Positions 1 to 6,989 of a stretch of 21,218 bases of DNA are shown one piece after another. Origin of the DNA: CAVPGH01 sp046726955 (GTDB taxonomy: Bacteria; Acidobacteriota; Vicinamibacteria; Fen-336); NCBI GenBank assembly GCA_046726955.1, contig JBKPBQ010000198.1, forward strand, positions 1-21,218, written 5' to 3'. A model generated the notes under the pieces. It was not told where the DNA came from. It made no database searches and worked only from the letters and a program-made list of their open reading frames with translations. Numbering within the stretch: the first letter of the stretch is position 1; each line of letters starts with the position of its first letter. Both the position numbers and the translations under genes were made by a program.

Positions 1-55
1 GGTCAGGAACGTCCATTAGGCCGGCGGCCGGTGCAATCCAACGTATCCTCGTGAG

Positions 56-820
56 ATGTCCGTCGATGTCGCTCGCGTCGTGGCCCTCGGCGCCAGCAAC
101 CTGACCCGAGGCTTCCAGACGGTCGTATCGGCGGCCCGCGCGGCCTGGGGGCCGCGGGTCGAGATCCTGGCCGCCCTCGGTCACGGGCGGTCCTACGGGG
201 CCCACAGCCAGGTGGTGTTTCGGAGGCTTCCCGGGATCCTCGAGTCCGGCCTGTGGTCGGAGCTGGAGGCTCGTCCGCCCGCGGCGACTCGAGGTCTCGT
301 GACCGACGTCGGCAACGACATCGCGTACGGCTACTCGGTCGAGCAGACCCTGGGGTGGGTGCAGGATGCGTTAGGCCGGCTGAGCCGCATCACCCGCGAC
401 ATCGTCTTGACCGATATGCCGCTCGCCAGCCTTCGGCGTCTCTCGGAGCTGAAGTTCCTGGCCTTTCGCGCCGTCCTGGTGCCGTCGTGCCGGCTCTCGC
501 TGGCCGAGATCCTCGGGCGGGCGGAGCGGGTCAACGCCGGGCTCGAGGCGCTCGCGGCTTCTTCCGGAGCCAGGCTCGTGAGGCTCGATCCTTCCTGGTA
601 TGGGTTCGACCCCATCCACGTCCGCCCGTCGCGCTGGCGCGAAGCGTGGCATCGGATCCTCGGCGTGCCCGAGGCCTCGAGGGCGAACGGCAGGTCGAGG
701 GTCGAGGCCGTGCGGCTGTACCTCATGCCTCCCGAGCGGCGCTGGCTGTTCGGCGTCGAGCAGTTGACCGCGCAGCCGGGCGTGGCGCTACGATCGGGGG
801 GGCGGGTGTGGCTCTACTGA
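56..820 (+). CDS. SGNH/GDSL-like hydrolase with GASN nucleophile block
   Basis: The 254-residue protein shows the spaced blocks of an SGNH hydrolase fold. The N-terminal strand VVALGASN puts a Ser at residue 14 in the GDS position, a Gly-rich turn (LGHGRSYG) lies near 41-48, TDVGNDI at 83-89 supplies the oxyanion-hole Gly and Asn (86-87), and DPIH at 185-188 supplies the C-terminal Asp/His pair. The order and spacing fit the family. The Asp normally preceding Ser is Ala here, so this is a divergent subfamily. There is no signal peptide, so it is probably cytoplasmic. The substrate is unknown; an ester or acyl group is only inferred from the fold. The ATG at 56 has a weak upstream Shine-Dalgarno. 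A small membrane-peptide gene begins 17 bp after the stop, suggesting co-transcription. Confidence 0.7.
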   Translation: MSVDVARVVALGASNLTRGFQTVVSAARAAWGPRVEILAALGHGRSYGAHSQVVFRRLPGILESGLWSELEARPPAATRGLVTDVGNDIAYGYSVEQTLGWVQDALGRLSRITRDIVLTDMPLASLRRLSELKFLAFRAVLVPSCRLSLAEILGRAERVNAGLEALAASSGARLVRLDPSWYGFDPIHVRPSRWREAWHRILGVPEASRANGRSRVEAVRLYLMPPERRWLFGVEQLTAQPGVALRSGGRVWLY

Positions 821-836
821 GAACCCGGAGGCGGAC

Positions 837-944
837 ATGAAGACCGCGAGCTGGGTCGTGCTCACAGCCGTGGGAGTCCTCACGTTCCTCGTCGGCGTGG
901 GGCTGGCCCTCGACGCCAAGCGCCTGCGGCAGGGTGGGCAGTGA
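837..944 (+). CDS. Small single-pass membrane peptide (35 aa)
   Basis: This short frame starts at ATG 837 and ends at TGA 942-944, giving 35 residues. A CCGGAGGCGG Shine-Dalgarno lies about 7 bases upstream. Residues about 5-26 form one uninterrupted hydrophobic helix rich in Val, Leu and Gly, followed by a basic tail (AKRLRQ), which predicts an N-out/C-in single-pass inner-membrane peptide. It sits 17 bp after the SGNH hydrolase and 14 bp before a four-helix membrane protein, so it is placed as a middle gene of a short operon. I recognise no family. It could be a membrane-protein accessory subunit. The good ribosome binding site, helix and spacing support translation, but conservation cannot be judged here. 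Confidence 0.5.
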   Translation: MKTASWVVLTAVGVLTFLVGVGLALDAKRLRQGGQ

Positions 945-957
945 TGCCGACGCGACG

Positions 958-1350
958 ATGAGAATCAGGCGGCTGCTCCTCGTCGGCTCGGCGGCGCTCC
1001 TGGCGCTGTGCGGGTTCATTCACACGCGCGCTTTCGGCAGGGTGGCGGCCGCCGTGGCCTCTTCGTCCCTGCCGCCCGTCTATGGCAGCTCGTTCGAGGC
1101 CCTTTGGCTGATCCACTCCGCCACGCTGCTGGTGCTGGCGGCGATCTTCGCGCTCCTCGCGGCGCGACCGGCACACGCGTCCGGCGCCGCGATCGTCCTC
1201 CTGGCCCTGATCCCCGGAGCCACCGCGGCCCTGCTCTATAGGTTCATGGGCTCGTTCATCCCCGCTCACATGCTCCTGACGGCGGCGCTCATGGCCGCGC
1301 TCGCGGGAATGGTGGGAGGCCGGTCGCAGCCGCTCGACGCCGCCGGGTGA
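958..1350 (+). CDS. Four-helix integral membrane protein, unknown family
   Basis: Starting at ATG 958 the protein has 130 residues and four predicted transmembrane helices at about 5-22, 47-68, 75-95 and 100-119. Short loops separate the last three helices, and a longer polar segment (about 24-46) lies between helices 1 and 2. His residues at 22, 53 and 104 lie at or near helix ends, which could matter for metal or heme binding, but I do not recognise the family and assign no function. An in-frame GTG at 934 would add eight residues, but it overlaps the preceding peptide gene and would put charged residues before the first helix, so 958 is preferred. It follows the single-pass peptide gene by 13 bp and is probably in the same transcript. 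Confidence 0.6.
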   Translation: MRIRRLLLVGSAALLALCGFIHTRAFGRVAAAVASSSLPPVYGSSFEALWLIHSATLLVLAAIFALLAARPAHASGAAIVLLALIPGATAALLYRFMGSFIPAHMLLTAALMAALAGMVGGRSQPLDAAG

Positions 1351-1401
1351 CGAGGACGCGCGCGGGAGCGGCCGGGCCCGAAGCCTGAGCGCAGTTCCCT
1401 G

Positions 1402-1431
1402 TCGACTTCCCGGGAAGACGTAATTTACGAT
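1402..1431 (+). promoter_or_regulatory. Candidate promoter with CTTCCCGGGAAG palindrome
   Basis: The 135-bp gap before the secreted-protein gene contains a -35-like TCGACT (1402-1407), an 18-bp spacer and a -10-like TACGAT (1426-1431), four of six matches each. A perfect 12-bp palindrome CTTCCCGGGAAG (1406-1417) overlaps the spacer and could be an operator. The AT-rich run TAATTTACGATT (1421-1432) stands out in this GC-rich DNA. The sigma-factor type is not established, and the sites are inferred from pattern only. Confidence 0.3.
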
Positions 1432-1485
1432 TCGAGCGTCCCCGTCCGTTCCGAGAGAAGTCGCCGTTCGAAGGAGATAAAGCAC

Positions 1486-2373
1486 ATGAAGGCAGCACGC
1501 GCGTTCTTCGTCGCCCTTTGCTCCCTGTCGCTCGTGGTCCCCGTCCGCGCCAACACCTACGGCTCGGTCGAGCCCATCGCCAACCCGGCGGTCATCGACA
1601 CCACCCCCCTCCGCGACCAGGACCTCGAGGTACGGGTGGAGTTCGCGAAGCGCCTCTTCAGGTGCGGCATCGTGGACGACGTCATCGACGTCCTCACGGA
1701 CGCCCACGCGATCAGCACCGTCAACCGCCTGAACACGCACTTCCAGGTCGGGGCGGGGGGCTTCATGGGTACGACGAACCCGGCCTACGTCTACACGGTG
1801 ATCGACAACGGTCCCAACGCGGCGAGCCTCGCCGACGTGAAGGTGCTGACCGACAGCCTGGGGTACGTCATGTCGCAGGGAAGCGCCTTCCTCCTCGACG
1901 CCGTCAACACGACGAGCTTCGACTTTCCCGCCAACTACGTCGTGCTCAACTTCGCGAAGCCTCCGTCGATAGCGAGGTCGGCGAGGCTGTTCGAGACTGT
2001 CGGTGAGATCGACCCCGAGCTGTTCGAGACCGACTCGAGCGGATACACCCAGTACGGCCGGGCCTATCTGTCGCTGCAGTCGTTCGTGCCCGACGCCCAG
2101 TTCATCGCCGGGTACGTGGAGGCGGCCCGCCGGTTCGGCGTCGAGTACACGCCGATCGTCGGCGGCGTCCCGTCGCTCTTCCAGGGGGGCGCCGCGTTCC
2201 CCGGGAACGACTGGACGGCGAGCCCGCACGGCGAGGAGTACCTGGCCCGCATCCCGTCCGCCGCCCACCACGCGCTCGGCCGCCTCCGCGACTTCCACCT
2301 GCGGGTCACGGAGAAGGTCCTGCGCCGCATCGAGCAGGGGCGGCACGACGTGGTGGAGTTCAGCTGCCACTGA
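1486..2373 (+). CDS. Secreted protein of unknown function
   Basis: The 295-residue product begins with a clear signal peptide (MKAARAFF, a hydrophobic core, then VRA before residue 23), so it is exported. A strong Shine-Dalgarno (AAGGAGAT) lies nine bases before ATG 1486 and fixes the start. The mature part is soluble, with no membrane helix or repeat. It contains a pair of Cys (near residue 59 and at the penultimate residues SCH) that could form a disulfide, a Gly-rich segment VGAGGFMG near 88-95, and a C-terminal amphipathic helix with alternating basic and hydrophobic residues. I recognise no family and assign no function. It stands alone: about 135 bp separate it from the upstream membrane gene and 139 bp from the GNAT gene. 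The strong ribosome binding site suggests high expression. Confidence 0.65.
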   Translation: MKAARAFFVALCSLSLVVPVRANTYGSVEPIANPAVIDTTPLRDQDLEVRVEFAKRLFRCGIVDDVIDVLTDAHAISTVNRLNTHFQVGAGGFMGTTNPAYVYTVIDNGPNAASLADVKVLTDSLGYVMSQGSAFLLDAVNTTSFDFPANYVVLNFAKPPSIARSARLFETVGEIDPELFETDSSGYTQYGRAYLSLQSFVPDAQFIAGYVEAARRFGVEYTPIVGGVPSLFQGGAAFPGNDWTASPHGEEYLARIPSAAHHALGRLRDFHLRVTEKVLRRIEQGRHDVVEFSCH

Positions 2374-2512
2374 GCGGGAACGGGAGTCCCTCGATCCGGC
2401 GGGCTGGCGCGGCCGGGACGCCTCGGCAACCAGCGGCGCCGGCAGAGGGCGACCTGGGCTGAGGAGAGCGGCCACTCGAGCCGACGGAGTAGTAGCCTTT
2501 GGCGAGGGCCCG

Positions 2513-3046
2513 ATGCTCGCTGAGGTGGTCGATGGCGCCGGGTTCCGGCTCCGGCCGTTCCGCATGGACGATCTCGAGGCCGTCTTCGCCTACGCGAGCG
2601 GCGAGGAATATCTGCGGTACCTGCCGGTCCCCGTGCCGTACACTCGAGAGAGCGCGCGGGAGTTCCTCGCGAAGCAGGAGGCCCTGGACCGCGAGACCAA
2701 CGCGTCGTGGGCGATCGAGATCGACGGACAGGCGTCCGGGGGATTGAACATTCGTTTCTTCGGCGGACACAGTCACGGGGAGATCGGCTACGCCGTGGCC
2801 CCGCGCCTCTGGGGACGAGGGATTGCGACGGCCGCCGCCCGGCACGTGGTCGGAGCCGCCTTCCACGAGTACCGGCAGCTGAAGCGCGTGCGAGCGACGG
2901 CGGACCTCCGTAACCGCGCCTCGATCCGCGTCATGGAGAAGCTGGGGATGACGCTCGAGGACGTCCTGTATCGGCATCGGCAGTGCCGCGACGAGCTGAC
3001 GGACGAGGTGGTCTACGGGGTGGCGCGCCGGGAGTGGCGCCCGTGA
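2513..3046 (+). CDS. GNAT-family N-acetyltransferase (RimJ/RimL type)
   Basis: The protein starts at ATG 2513 (177 residues). It has the RimJ/RimL-like GNAT layout: a FRLRPFRMDD opening strand, the acetyl-CoA-binding signature RLWGRGIA at 98-105 preceded by the strand GEIGYAVAP, and the family's late block ADLRNRASIRVMEKLGM near 130-146, where the Asn-x-x-Ser residues contact CoA. Such enzymes transfer acetyl from acetyl-CoA to an amine, often a protein N-terminus or a small metabolite; the substrate cannot be read from sequence. The frame remains open upstream to about 2003, but that part overlaps the secreted-protein gene in another frame and has no GNAT similarity. The GAGGG just before ATG 2513 supports this start. 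Its TGA overlaps the next gene's ATG by one base (TGATG), implying translational coupling. Confidence 0.85.
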   Translation: MLAEVVDGAGFRLRPFRMDDLEAVFAYASGEEYLRYLPVPVPYTRESAREFLAKQEALDRETNASWAIEIDGQASGGLNIRFFGGHSHGEIGYAVAPRLWGRGIATAAARHVVGAAFHEYRQLKRVRATADLRNRASIRVMEKLGMTLEDVLYRHRQCRDELTDEVVYGVARREWRP

Positions 3047-3828
3047 TGCGGGCGCGCGTACGAACGGCTCTCCGGATGGCCGCGGTCGGCGGGGCCGTGC
3101 TCGCGGCTCGGGCCGACGCCGCGCGCGCCGCCGAGCTCAAGGTGTGGACGGCGCGGGCGCTCGCGACCGTGCTCGCCGAGCTGGGACCGCAGTTCGAGAA
3201 GACGACCGGCCACCACCTCGTGGTCACCGCCGACCTCAGCGCGCCGTTCTTGAAGCGCGCTCGGGCCGGAGAGCCCTTCGACGTCCTGATCACCGGCGCC
3301 GCGCCGCTCGACGAGCTGATCCAGGACGGCCTCGTCGTGGCCGGCACGCGTGCCACCGTCGCCCGCTCCGGCATCGGCGTCGAGGTCCGCGCGGGCGCGC
3401 CCAAGCCGGACATCCGGTCCCTCCCGGCCTTCAAGAAGGCGCTGCTCGACGCGAAGTCGATCGCCTACCTCAAGGACGTGGGCAGCGGCATCCACGTCGC
3501 CCGCGTCGTGGAGAGCCTGGGCCTCGCCGAGGCCGTCCGCTCGAAGGTGACGCGTCCCGACGGGGACGTCGTCTCCGAGATGGTGGCGAGGGGCGAGGTC
3601 GAGATCGGCATCGTCGTCATCACCCAGATCCTCACCACTCCCGGAGTCGAGCTCGTGGGGCCGCTGCCTCCCGAGATACAGTCCTACGTCGTGTTCACCG
3701 CGGGAGTGGGGGCTCACGCGACGGAGCCGGAGGCGGCGAAGGCGCTCGTCGCGTTCCTCACGGGTCCGGCGGCGAGCTCCGTGATCGAGGCCCAAGGGAT
3801 GGAGGCGGGAGAGCTGCCCGTGCGGTGA
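3046..3828 (+). CDS. ModA-like periplasmic substrate-binding protein
   Basis: The 260-residue product has a signal peptide (residues 1 to about 28, with basic MRARVRTALR and an Ala-rich core) followed by AELKVWTARAL, the typical start of a type II periplasmic binding protein of the molybdate-binding (ModA, SBP_bac_11) class. Further ModA-like features are LGPQFEKTTGH near 45-57, the PFDVLIT strand, the hinge SIAYLKDVGSGIHVARVVESLG, and a C-terminal FLTGPAASSVIEAQGME ending. It probably binds an oxyanion or related small anion in the periplasm, but no permease or ATPase gene (modB/modC) is present here, so it is an orphan in this window. ATG 3046 overlaps the GNAT stop. An earlier in-frame ATG at 2983 lies inside the GNAT gene and would spoil the signal peptide. 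Confidence 0.8.
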   Translation: MRARVRTALRMAAVGGAVLAARADAARAAELKVWTARALATVLAELGPQFEKTTGHHLVVTADLSAPFLKRARAGEPFDVLITGAAPLDELIQDGLVVAGTRATVARSGIGVEVRAGAPKPDIRSLPAFKKALLDAKSIAYLKDVGSGIHVARVVESLGLAEAVRSKVTRPDGDVVSEMVARGEVEIGIVVITQILTTPGVELVGPLPPEIQSYVVFTAGVGAHATEPEAAKALVAFLTGPAASSVIEAQGMEAGELPVR

Positions 3829-3868
3829 AGTGACGGCCCGAGGCGCAGGGGGCGGAAGGCGGCAAGCG

Positions 3869-4408
3869 ATGCGGCAGGTCGTGGGGTCGATAGAAGGCGA
3901 GTACCGGCGCTACAAGAAGCTCGGGGAGTCGGCCCTCGAGCAGCTCACCGACGAGCAGGCGGCGCTTCGGACGAGCGAGGGCGGCAACTCCGTGGCCACC
4001 ATCGTCTGGCACATCTCGGGCAACCTCCAGTCGCGCTTCACGGACTTCCTGCATGCGGACGGCGAGAAGCCGTGGCGCGACCGCGAATCCGAGTTCCTCG
4101 CCCGCTCGGTGACGCGCCGCGAGCTCCTCGAGAAGTGGGAGAAGGGCTGGGCGGCCCTTCTCGAAGCCCTGGCCGGCCTGGAGGACGCGCAGCTCGTCTC
4201 CGAGGTGAAGATCCGCGGTGTCGCGCTCTCCGTCCTCGAAGCCCTTCACCGCTCGCTCTCGCACACCGCCTACCACGTGGGCCAGATCGTGTTCCTCGCG
4301 AAGATGCTGCGGGCCGGCGAGTGGCGCTACCTGACCATCCCTCCGGGCGCGTCGGCCGCCTACAACGCGAACCCCTTCGCCGAGAAGCCTCCGACGTCTA
4401 CTACCTGA
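3869..4408 (+). CDS. DinB/YfiT-superfamily protein, DUF1572-like
   Basis: This 179-residue protein is helical throughout and carries the three-His pattern of DinB-like metal-binding proteins: His48 in VWHISGN and His132/His136 in SHTAYHVGQI. The opening helix EYRRYKKLGESALEQL and the length fit the DUF1572 group. DinB-fold proteins bind a divalent metal, and some act as thiol-dependent transferases (mycothiol or bacillithiol enzymes); the reaction of this subgroup is not known to me. ATG 3869 follows a GGAAGGCGG purine run; the earlier in-frame ATG 3830 would add a low-complexity Gly/Arg tail and is rejected. It follows the ModA-like gene by 40 bp. Its stop overlaps the stop of the opposite-strand GH3 gene by 8 bp, so no room for a separate terminator exists. 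Confidence 0.8.
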   Translation: MRQVVGSIEGEYRRYKKLGESALEQLTDEQAALRTSEGGNSVATIVWHISGNLQSRFTDFLHADGEKPWRDRESEFLARSVTRRELLEKWEKGWAALLEALAGLEDAQLVSEVKIRGVALSVLEALHRSLSHTAYHVGQIVFLAKMLRAGEWRYLTIPPGASAAYNANPFAEKPPTSTT

Positions 4409-6218
4409 CGCTGCGCGCCGGCCGCACGAGGCCGTGACCGATCGCGTAGAGCTCCGGCAGCGAGATCGGCAGCTTGCCGCCGATCGGCGCCTCGCCGAAC
4501 AGCGCCCGGACCGCCGCTTCCTCCGTCGCGTCTCCGAACTCGTAGGTCAAGAGGACCGCCGGTACCTTGGGCGCGAGCAGGCCCAGGTAGGGGTTGCCGA
4601 AGACGAGCGCGACCGTGGGCCTCGACGGCGACGCGGCCAGGTCCTCGAGGAGCGCCGTCTGGGCGGGAAGGAGGTCGATGCGTCCGCTGTAGGCCGCGAT
4701 CCGGACGAACGTCGCGACGATGACGAGCTCCGCGTCCCGCCCGAGCGCGCGCACGAGGTCCAGCTCCGCGGCGGAGGTGCGGTCGGAGACCTCGATCGCC
4801 GTCGCCTCGGGGAAGCGCTTCCGGAGCTCGGGGACGAGCGTGCGGGCGGGGGCGCCCTCCCGCCAGCCGCTCGCGTAGTCCACGAGAGAGACGTAGAGGA
4901 CGCGGGCCGTGCTGGGCAGCGTCAGGGGAAGGGTCGAGCGGTCGTCCTTGAGGAGCGTGATCGCGCGCGACGCGATCTCCAGCGACGTGCGCGCGCGGTG
5001 CCGCCCTCCCAGCTCGGAGGCGATGGCCATGAGGTCCACCTCGCGCTGTCGGGCGAGGCCGAGGCGCGCCTTCGCCCGGAGGATGCGCCGCACCGATCGG
5101 TCGAGGTCGTCGCGCGCGATCTCGCCCCGCTCGACGGCATCGCGGATGCCCCGGAAAGCCGCCTCGGGATCGGGGGGGACGAGCAGCAGGTCCGCTCCGG
5201 CGCGCACCGCGCGGGCCGCGGCCTCGCCCGACGTGAAGTGGCTGCGGATCGCCTGCATCTCCAGGGCGTCGGTGAAGACGAGGCCGTCGAAGCCGAGCTC
5301 CTCGCGGAGGAGGCCGGTGAGGATGGGCCGGCTCAACGTCGCGGGAATCCCGGGAGTGGGATCGAGGGCGGGGAGGACGATGTGCGAGGACATCACCGCG
5401 TCGACACCCTCCGCGATCGCCGCCTTGAACGGCGGCAGCTCCACGGCGTCGAGCCGCGACCGCGGCTGGTCGATCGTCGGGAGGTCGATGTGCGTGTCCA
5501 CGGCCGTGTCGCCGTGGCCCGGGAAGTGCTTGGCGGTGGCGAGCATCCCTCCCGCGTGCGCGCCGCGCACGTAGGCGCGCGCCATTTCGCTCACGAGCGC
5601 GGGATCCTCCCCGAACGACCGGAGGTTGATGATGGGGTTGCGGGGGTTGTTGTTCACGTCCACCACCGGGTAGAAGTTCACGTGGACGCCGAGGCTCCGC
5701 CCTTCGCGGGCCGCGAGCTCGCCCGCCCGGAAGACGAGGTCGGCGTCGCGGGTCGCCCCCATCGCCATGGCCCGGGGAAGGCGCGTGCCTCCCTCCACCT
5801 GGAAGCCCACACCGCCCTCGAAGTCGGCGGTGACGAGGAGCGGCACGTCGGACTCCCGCTGCAGGCGGTTGAGGAGTGCCGCCGTCTCCAGCGGCTGCGA
5901 CTTGCGGGAGCGCGATCCTCCCGTCCCGTAGCTCGGATTCAGGAGGACGGAGGGGAACGCTTCGCTGCCCCCGAACACGTGGATGCCCCCGACCTTCCGC
6001 TCGCGCACGAGCCGCCGCCATTCCTCGAAGCTCGCGCTGTCCGTGCTCGCGAAGACGCCGTTCACGGAAGGGACGAGGAGCTGCGCGACCTTCTCGTCCA
6101 CGGTCATCCTGCGCAGCGTCCGGTCCACCCACCGCTCCTCGGGCGACTGCGACGCCGCGGCGAGGACGAGGGCGAGCAGGACCGTGACGAGGCAGCGACG
6201 GCAGGCGGGAGTGCTCAT
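4401..6218 (-). CDS. Exported glycoside hydrolase family 3, NagZ-like beta-N-acetylhexosaminidase
   Basis: The 605-residue protein has a signal peptide (about 1-23), a TIM-barrel GH3 domain (about 30-390) and a C-terminal alpha/beta sandwich domain ending in GEAPIGGKLPISLP. The NagZ motif KHFPGHG at 230-236 continues into DTH at 241-243, giving the Asp-His dyad that serves as general acid/base in NagZ-type GH3 enzymes. The nucleophile Asp is D317 in VFTDALEM. It should therefore remove N-acetylglucosamine from muropeptide or chitin-type oligosaccharides. Unlike the short cytoplasmic E. coli NagZ (about 340 residues), it is exported and two-domain, as in Bacillus. It is the last gene of a minus-strand run after a GlcNAc-type kinase and a secreted protein, a setting that supports cell-wall amino-sugar salvage. 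The start has only a weak Shine-Dalgarno. Confidence 0.9.
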   Translation of the reverse strand: MSTPACRRCLVTVLLALVLAAASQSPEERWVDRTLRRMTVDEKVAQLLVPSVNGVFASTDSASFEEWRRLVRERKVGGIHVFGGSEAFPSVLLNPSYGTGGSRSRKSQPLETAALLNRLQRESDVPLLVTADFEGGVGFQVEGGTRLPRAMAMGATRDADLVFRAGELAAREGRSLGVHVNFYPVVDVNNNPRNPIINLRSFGEDPALVSEMARAYVRGAHAGGMLATAKHFPGHGDTAVDTHIDLPTIDQPRSRLDAVELPPFKAAIAEGVDAVMSSHIVLPALDPTPGIPATLSRPILTGLLREELGFDGLVFTDALEMQAIRSHFTSGEAAARAVRAGADLLLVPPDPEAAFRGIRDAVERGEIARDDLDRSVRRILRAKARLGLARQREVDLMAIASELGGRHRARTSLEIASRAITLLKDDRSTLPLTLPSTARVLYVSLVDYASGWREGAPARTLVPELRKRFPEATAIEVSDRTSAAELDLVRALGRDAELVIVATFVRIAAYSGRIDLLPAQTALLEDLAASPSRPTVALVFGNPYLGLLAPKVPAVLLTYEFGDATEEAAVRALFGEAPIGGKLPISLPELYAIGHGLVRPARSVR

Positions 6219-6242
6219 GGCGCCGGATTCTAGTGCCGGTCG

Positions 6243-6965
6243 TCAGCGCGGACGGCACGTGGACGTCTGCCAGTCGGCGGGCGGGGGAGCGTTCGGCGCC
6301 TCCGGGGTGGGGAAACCGCGCTCCAGGCGCCACAGCGCCTTGGCGCCGCTCTTCGGGTCGGCGAAGCCCTGGACGAGCTCGTAGGTCGTGCCCGGAGTCG
6401 CGTACCGCACCGAGTCCGGCAGGCGCCCCTCGCGCAAGAGGTAGCTCACGTCGTCCTTCGCCTTGACGCGGTAGAGGAAGTAGCGCTCCTCGCCGGCCGT
6501 CTTGCTCTTGAACACCGAGCCGAGCAGCTTGAGCAGGGCGCCCTCGAAGTCGGCCGTGGGCGTGGGGTGCCAGCGCGCCTCGCGCATCTCGACGTGAGTG
6601 GGGGCGCCGCCGTCCGGCGGCGCACCACCGGGCGTGCAGTCGTACTCGATCCCGCCGAAGAACCGGTTGAGCATGAGCTGCGGGGACTTGCCGACCACCT
6701 CGACTCGGGTCTCGAAGCGGGGAATCCCCTTCTTCTCGCCCTCCTCGAGAATTTCTTCGACGTGGCGCTCGATCTCGAGCCGGAGGCGCAGCGGCGGCGA
6801 CGGCGATGCCGACGGAGAAGGCGACGGCGGCGGGCTCAGGCTGTCTTCGCGGGGAGCGGGCGACGGTGTCGGGGCCTGCGCCGCGGCCGAGCCGCAGAGG
6901 ACACAGGCGAGAGCGACGCTGGCGGCGCTCGATCCCGGCCATCGCGGGGAAGTCCCGAGCACCAT
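6243..6965 (-). CDS. Secreted protein of unknown function with Pro/Ser-rich linker
   Basis: The 240-residue product begins with an atypical but plausible signal peptide (Ala-rich core ending near SAAAQA, residue 30), then a low-complexity linker of Pro/Ser repeats (about 32-57, SPSPSASPSP), a charged helix (EIERHVEEILEEGEKKG) and a soluble domain of about 160 residues. The soluble domain has Cys residues near 109 and at the C-terminus that could pair. I recognise no family. It lies between the BadF-type kinase gene and the exported GH3 gene, with 24-bp gaps on each side, so it is almost certainly in the same operon and its product would share the periplasm or surface with the GH3 enzyme. A role in handling wall fragments is inferred from position only. 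AAGG five bases before the ATG supports the start. Confidence 0.65.
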   Translation of the reverse strand: MVLGTSPRWPGSSAASVALACVLCGSAAAQAPTPSPAPREDSLSPPPSPSPSASPSPPLRLRLEIERHVEEILEEGEKKGIPRFETRVEVVGKSPQLMLNRFFGGIEYDCTPGGAPPDGGAPTHVEMREARWHPTPTADFEGALLKLLGSVFKSKTAGEERYFLYRVKAKDDVSYLLREGRLPDSVRYATPGTTYELVQGFADPKSGAKALWRLERGFPTPEAPNAPPPADWQTSTCRPR

Positions 6966-6989
6966 GGCGACCTTTTCGACCGCAGCACG

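Noticed and set aside
2374..2512. Possible riboswitch before the GNAT gene (GGCAACC at 2425-2431, as in SAM riboswitches)
   Set aside because: The remaining conserved SAM-I/SAM-IV core segments and pairings are not visible, and a GNAT gene is not an expected target.
2983..3045. Earlier start of the ModA-like protein inside the GNAT gene
   Set aside because: It would place a Gly/Arg-rich stretch ahead of the signal peptide; ATG 3046 gives a normal signal sequence.
4434..6233. Long plus-strand open frame opposite the GH3 gene
   Set aside because: It mirrors the GH3 codons, has a low-complexity Arg/Asp/Glu-rich translation and no recognisable motif.
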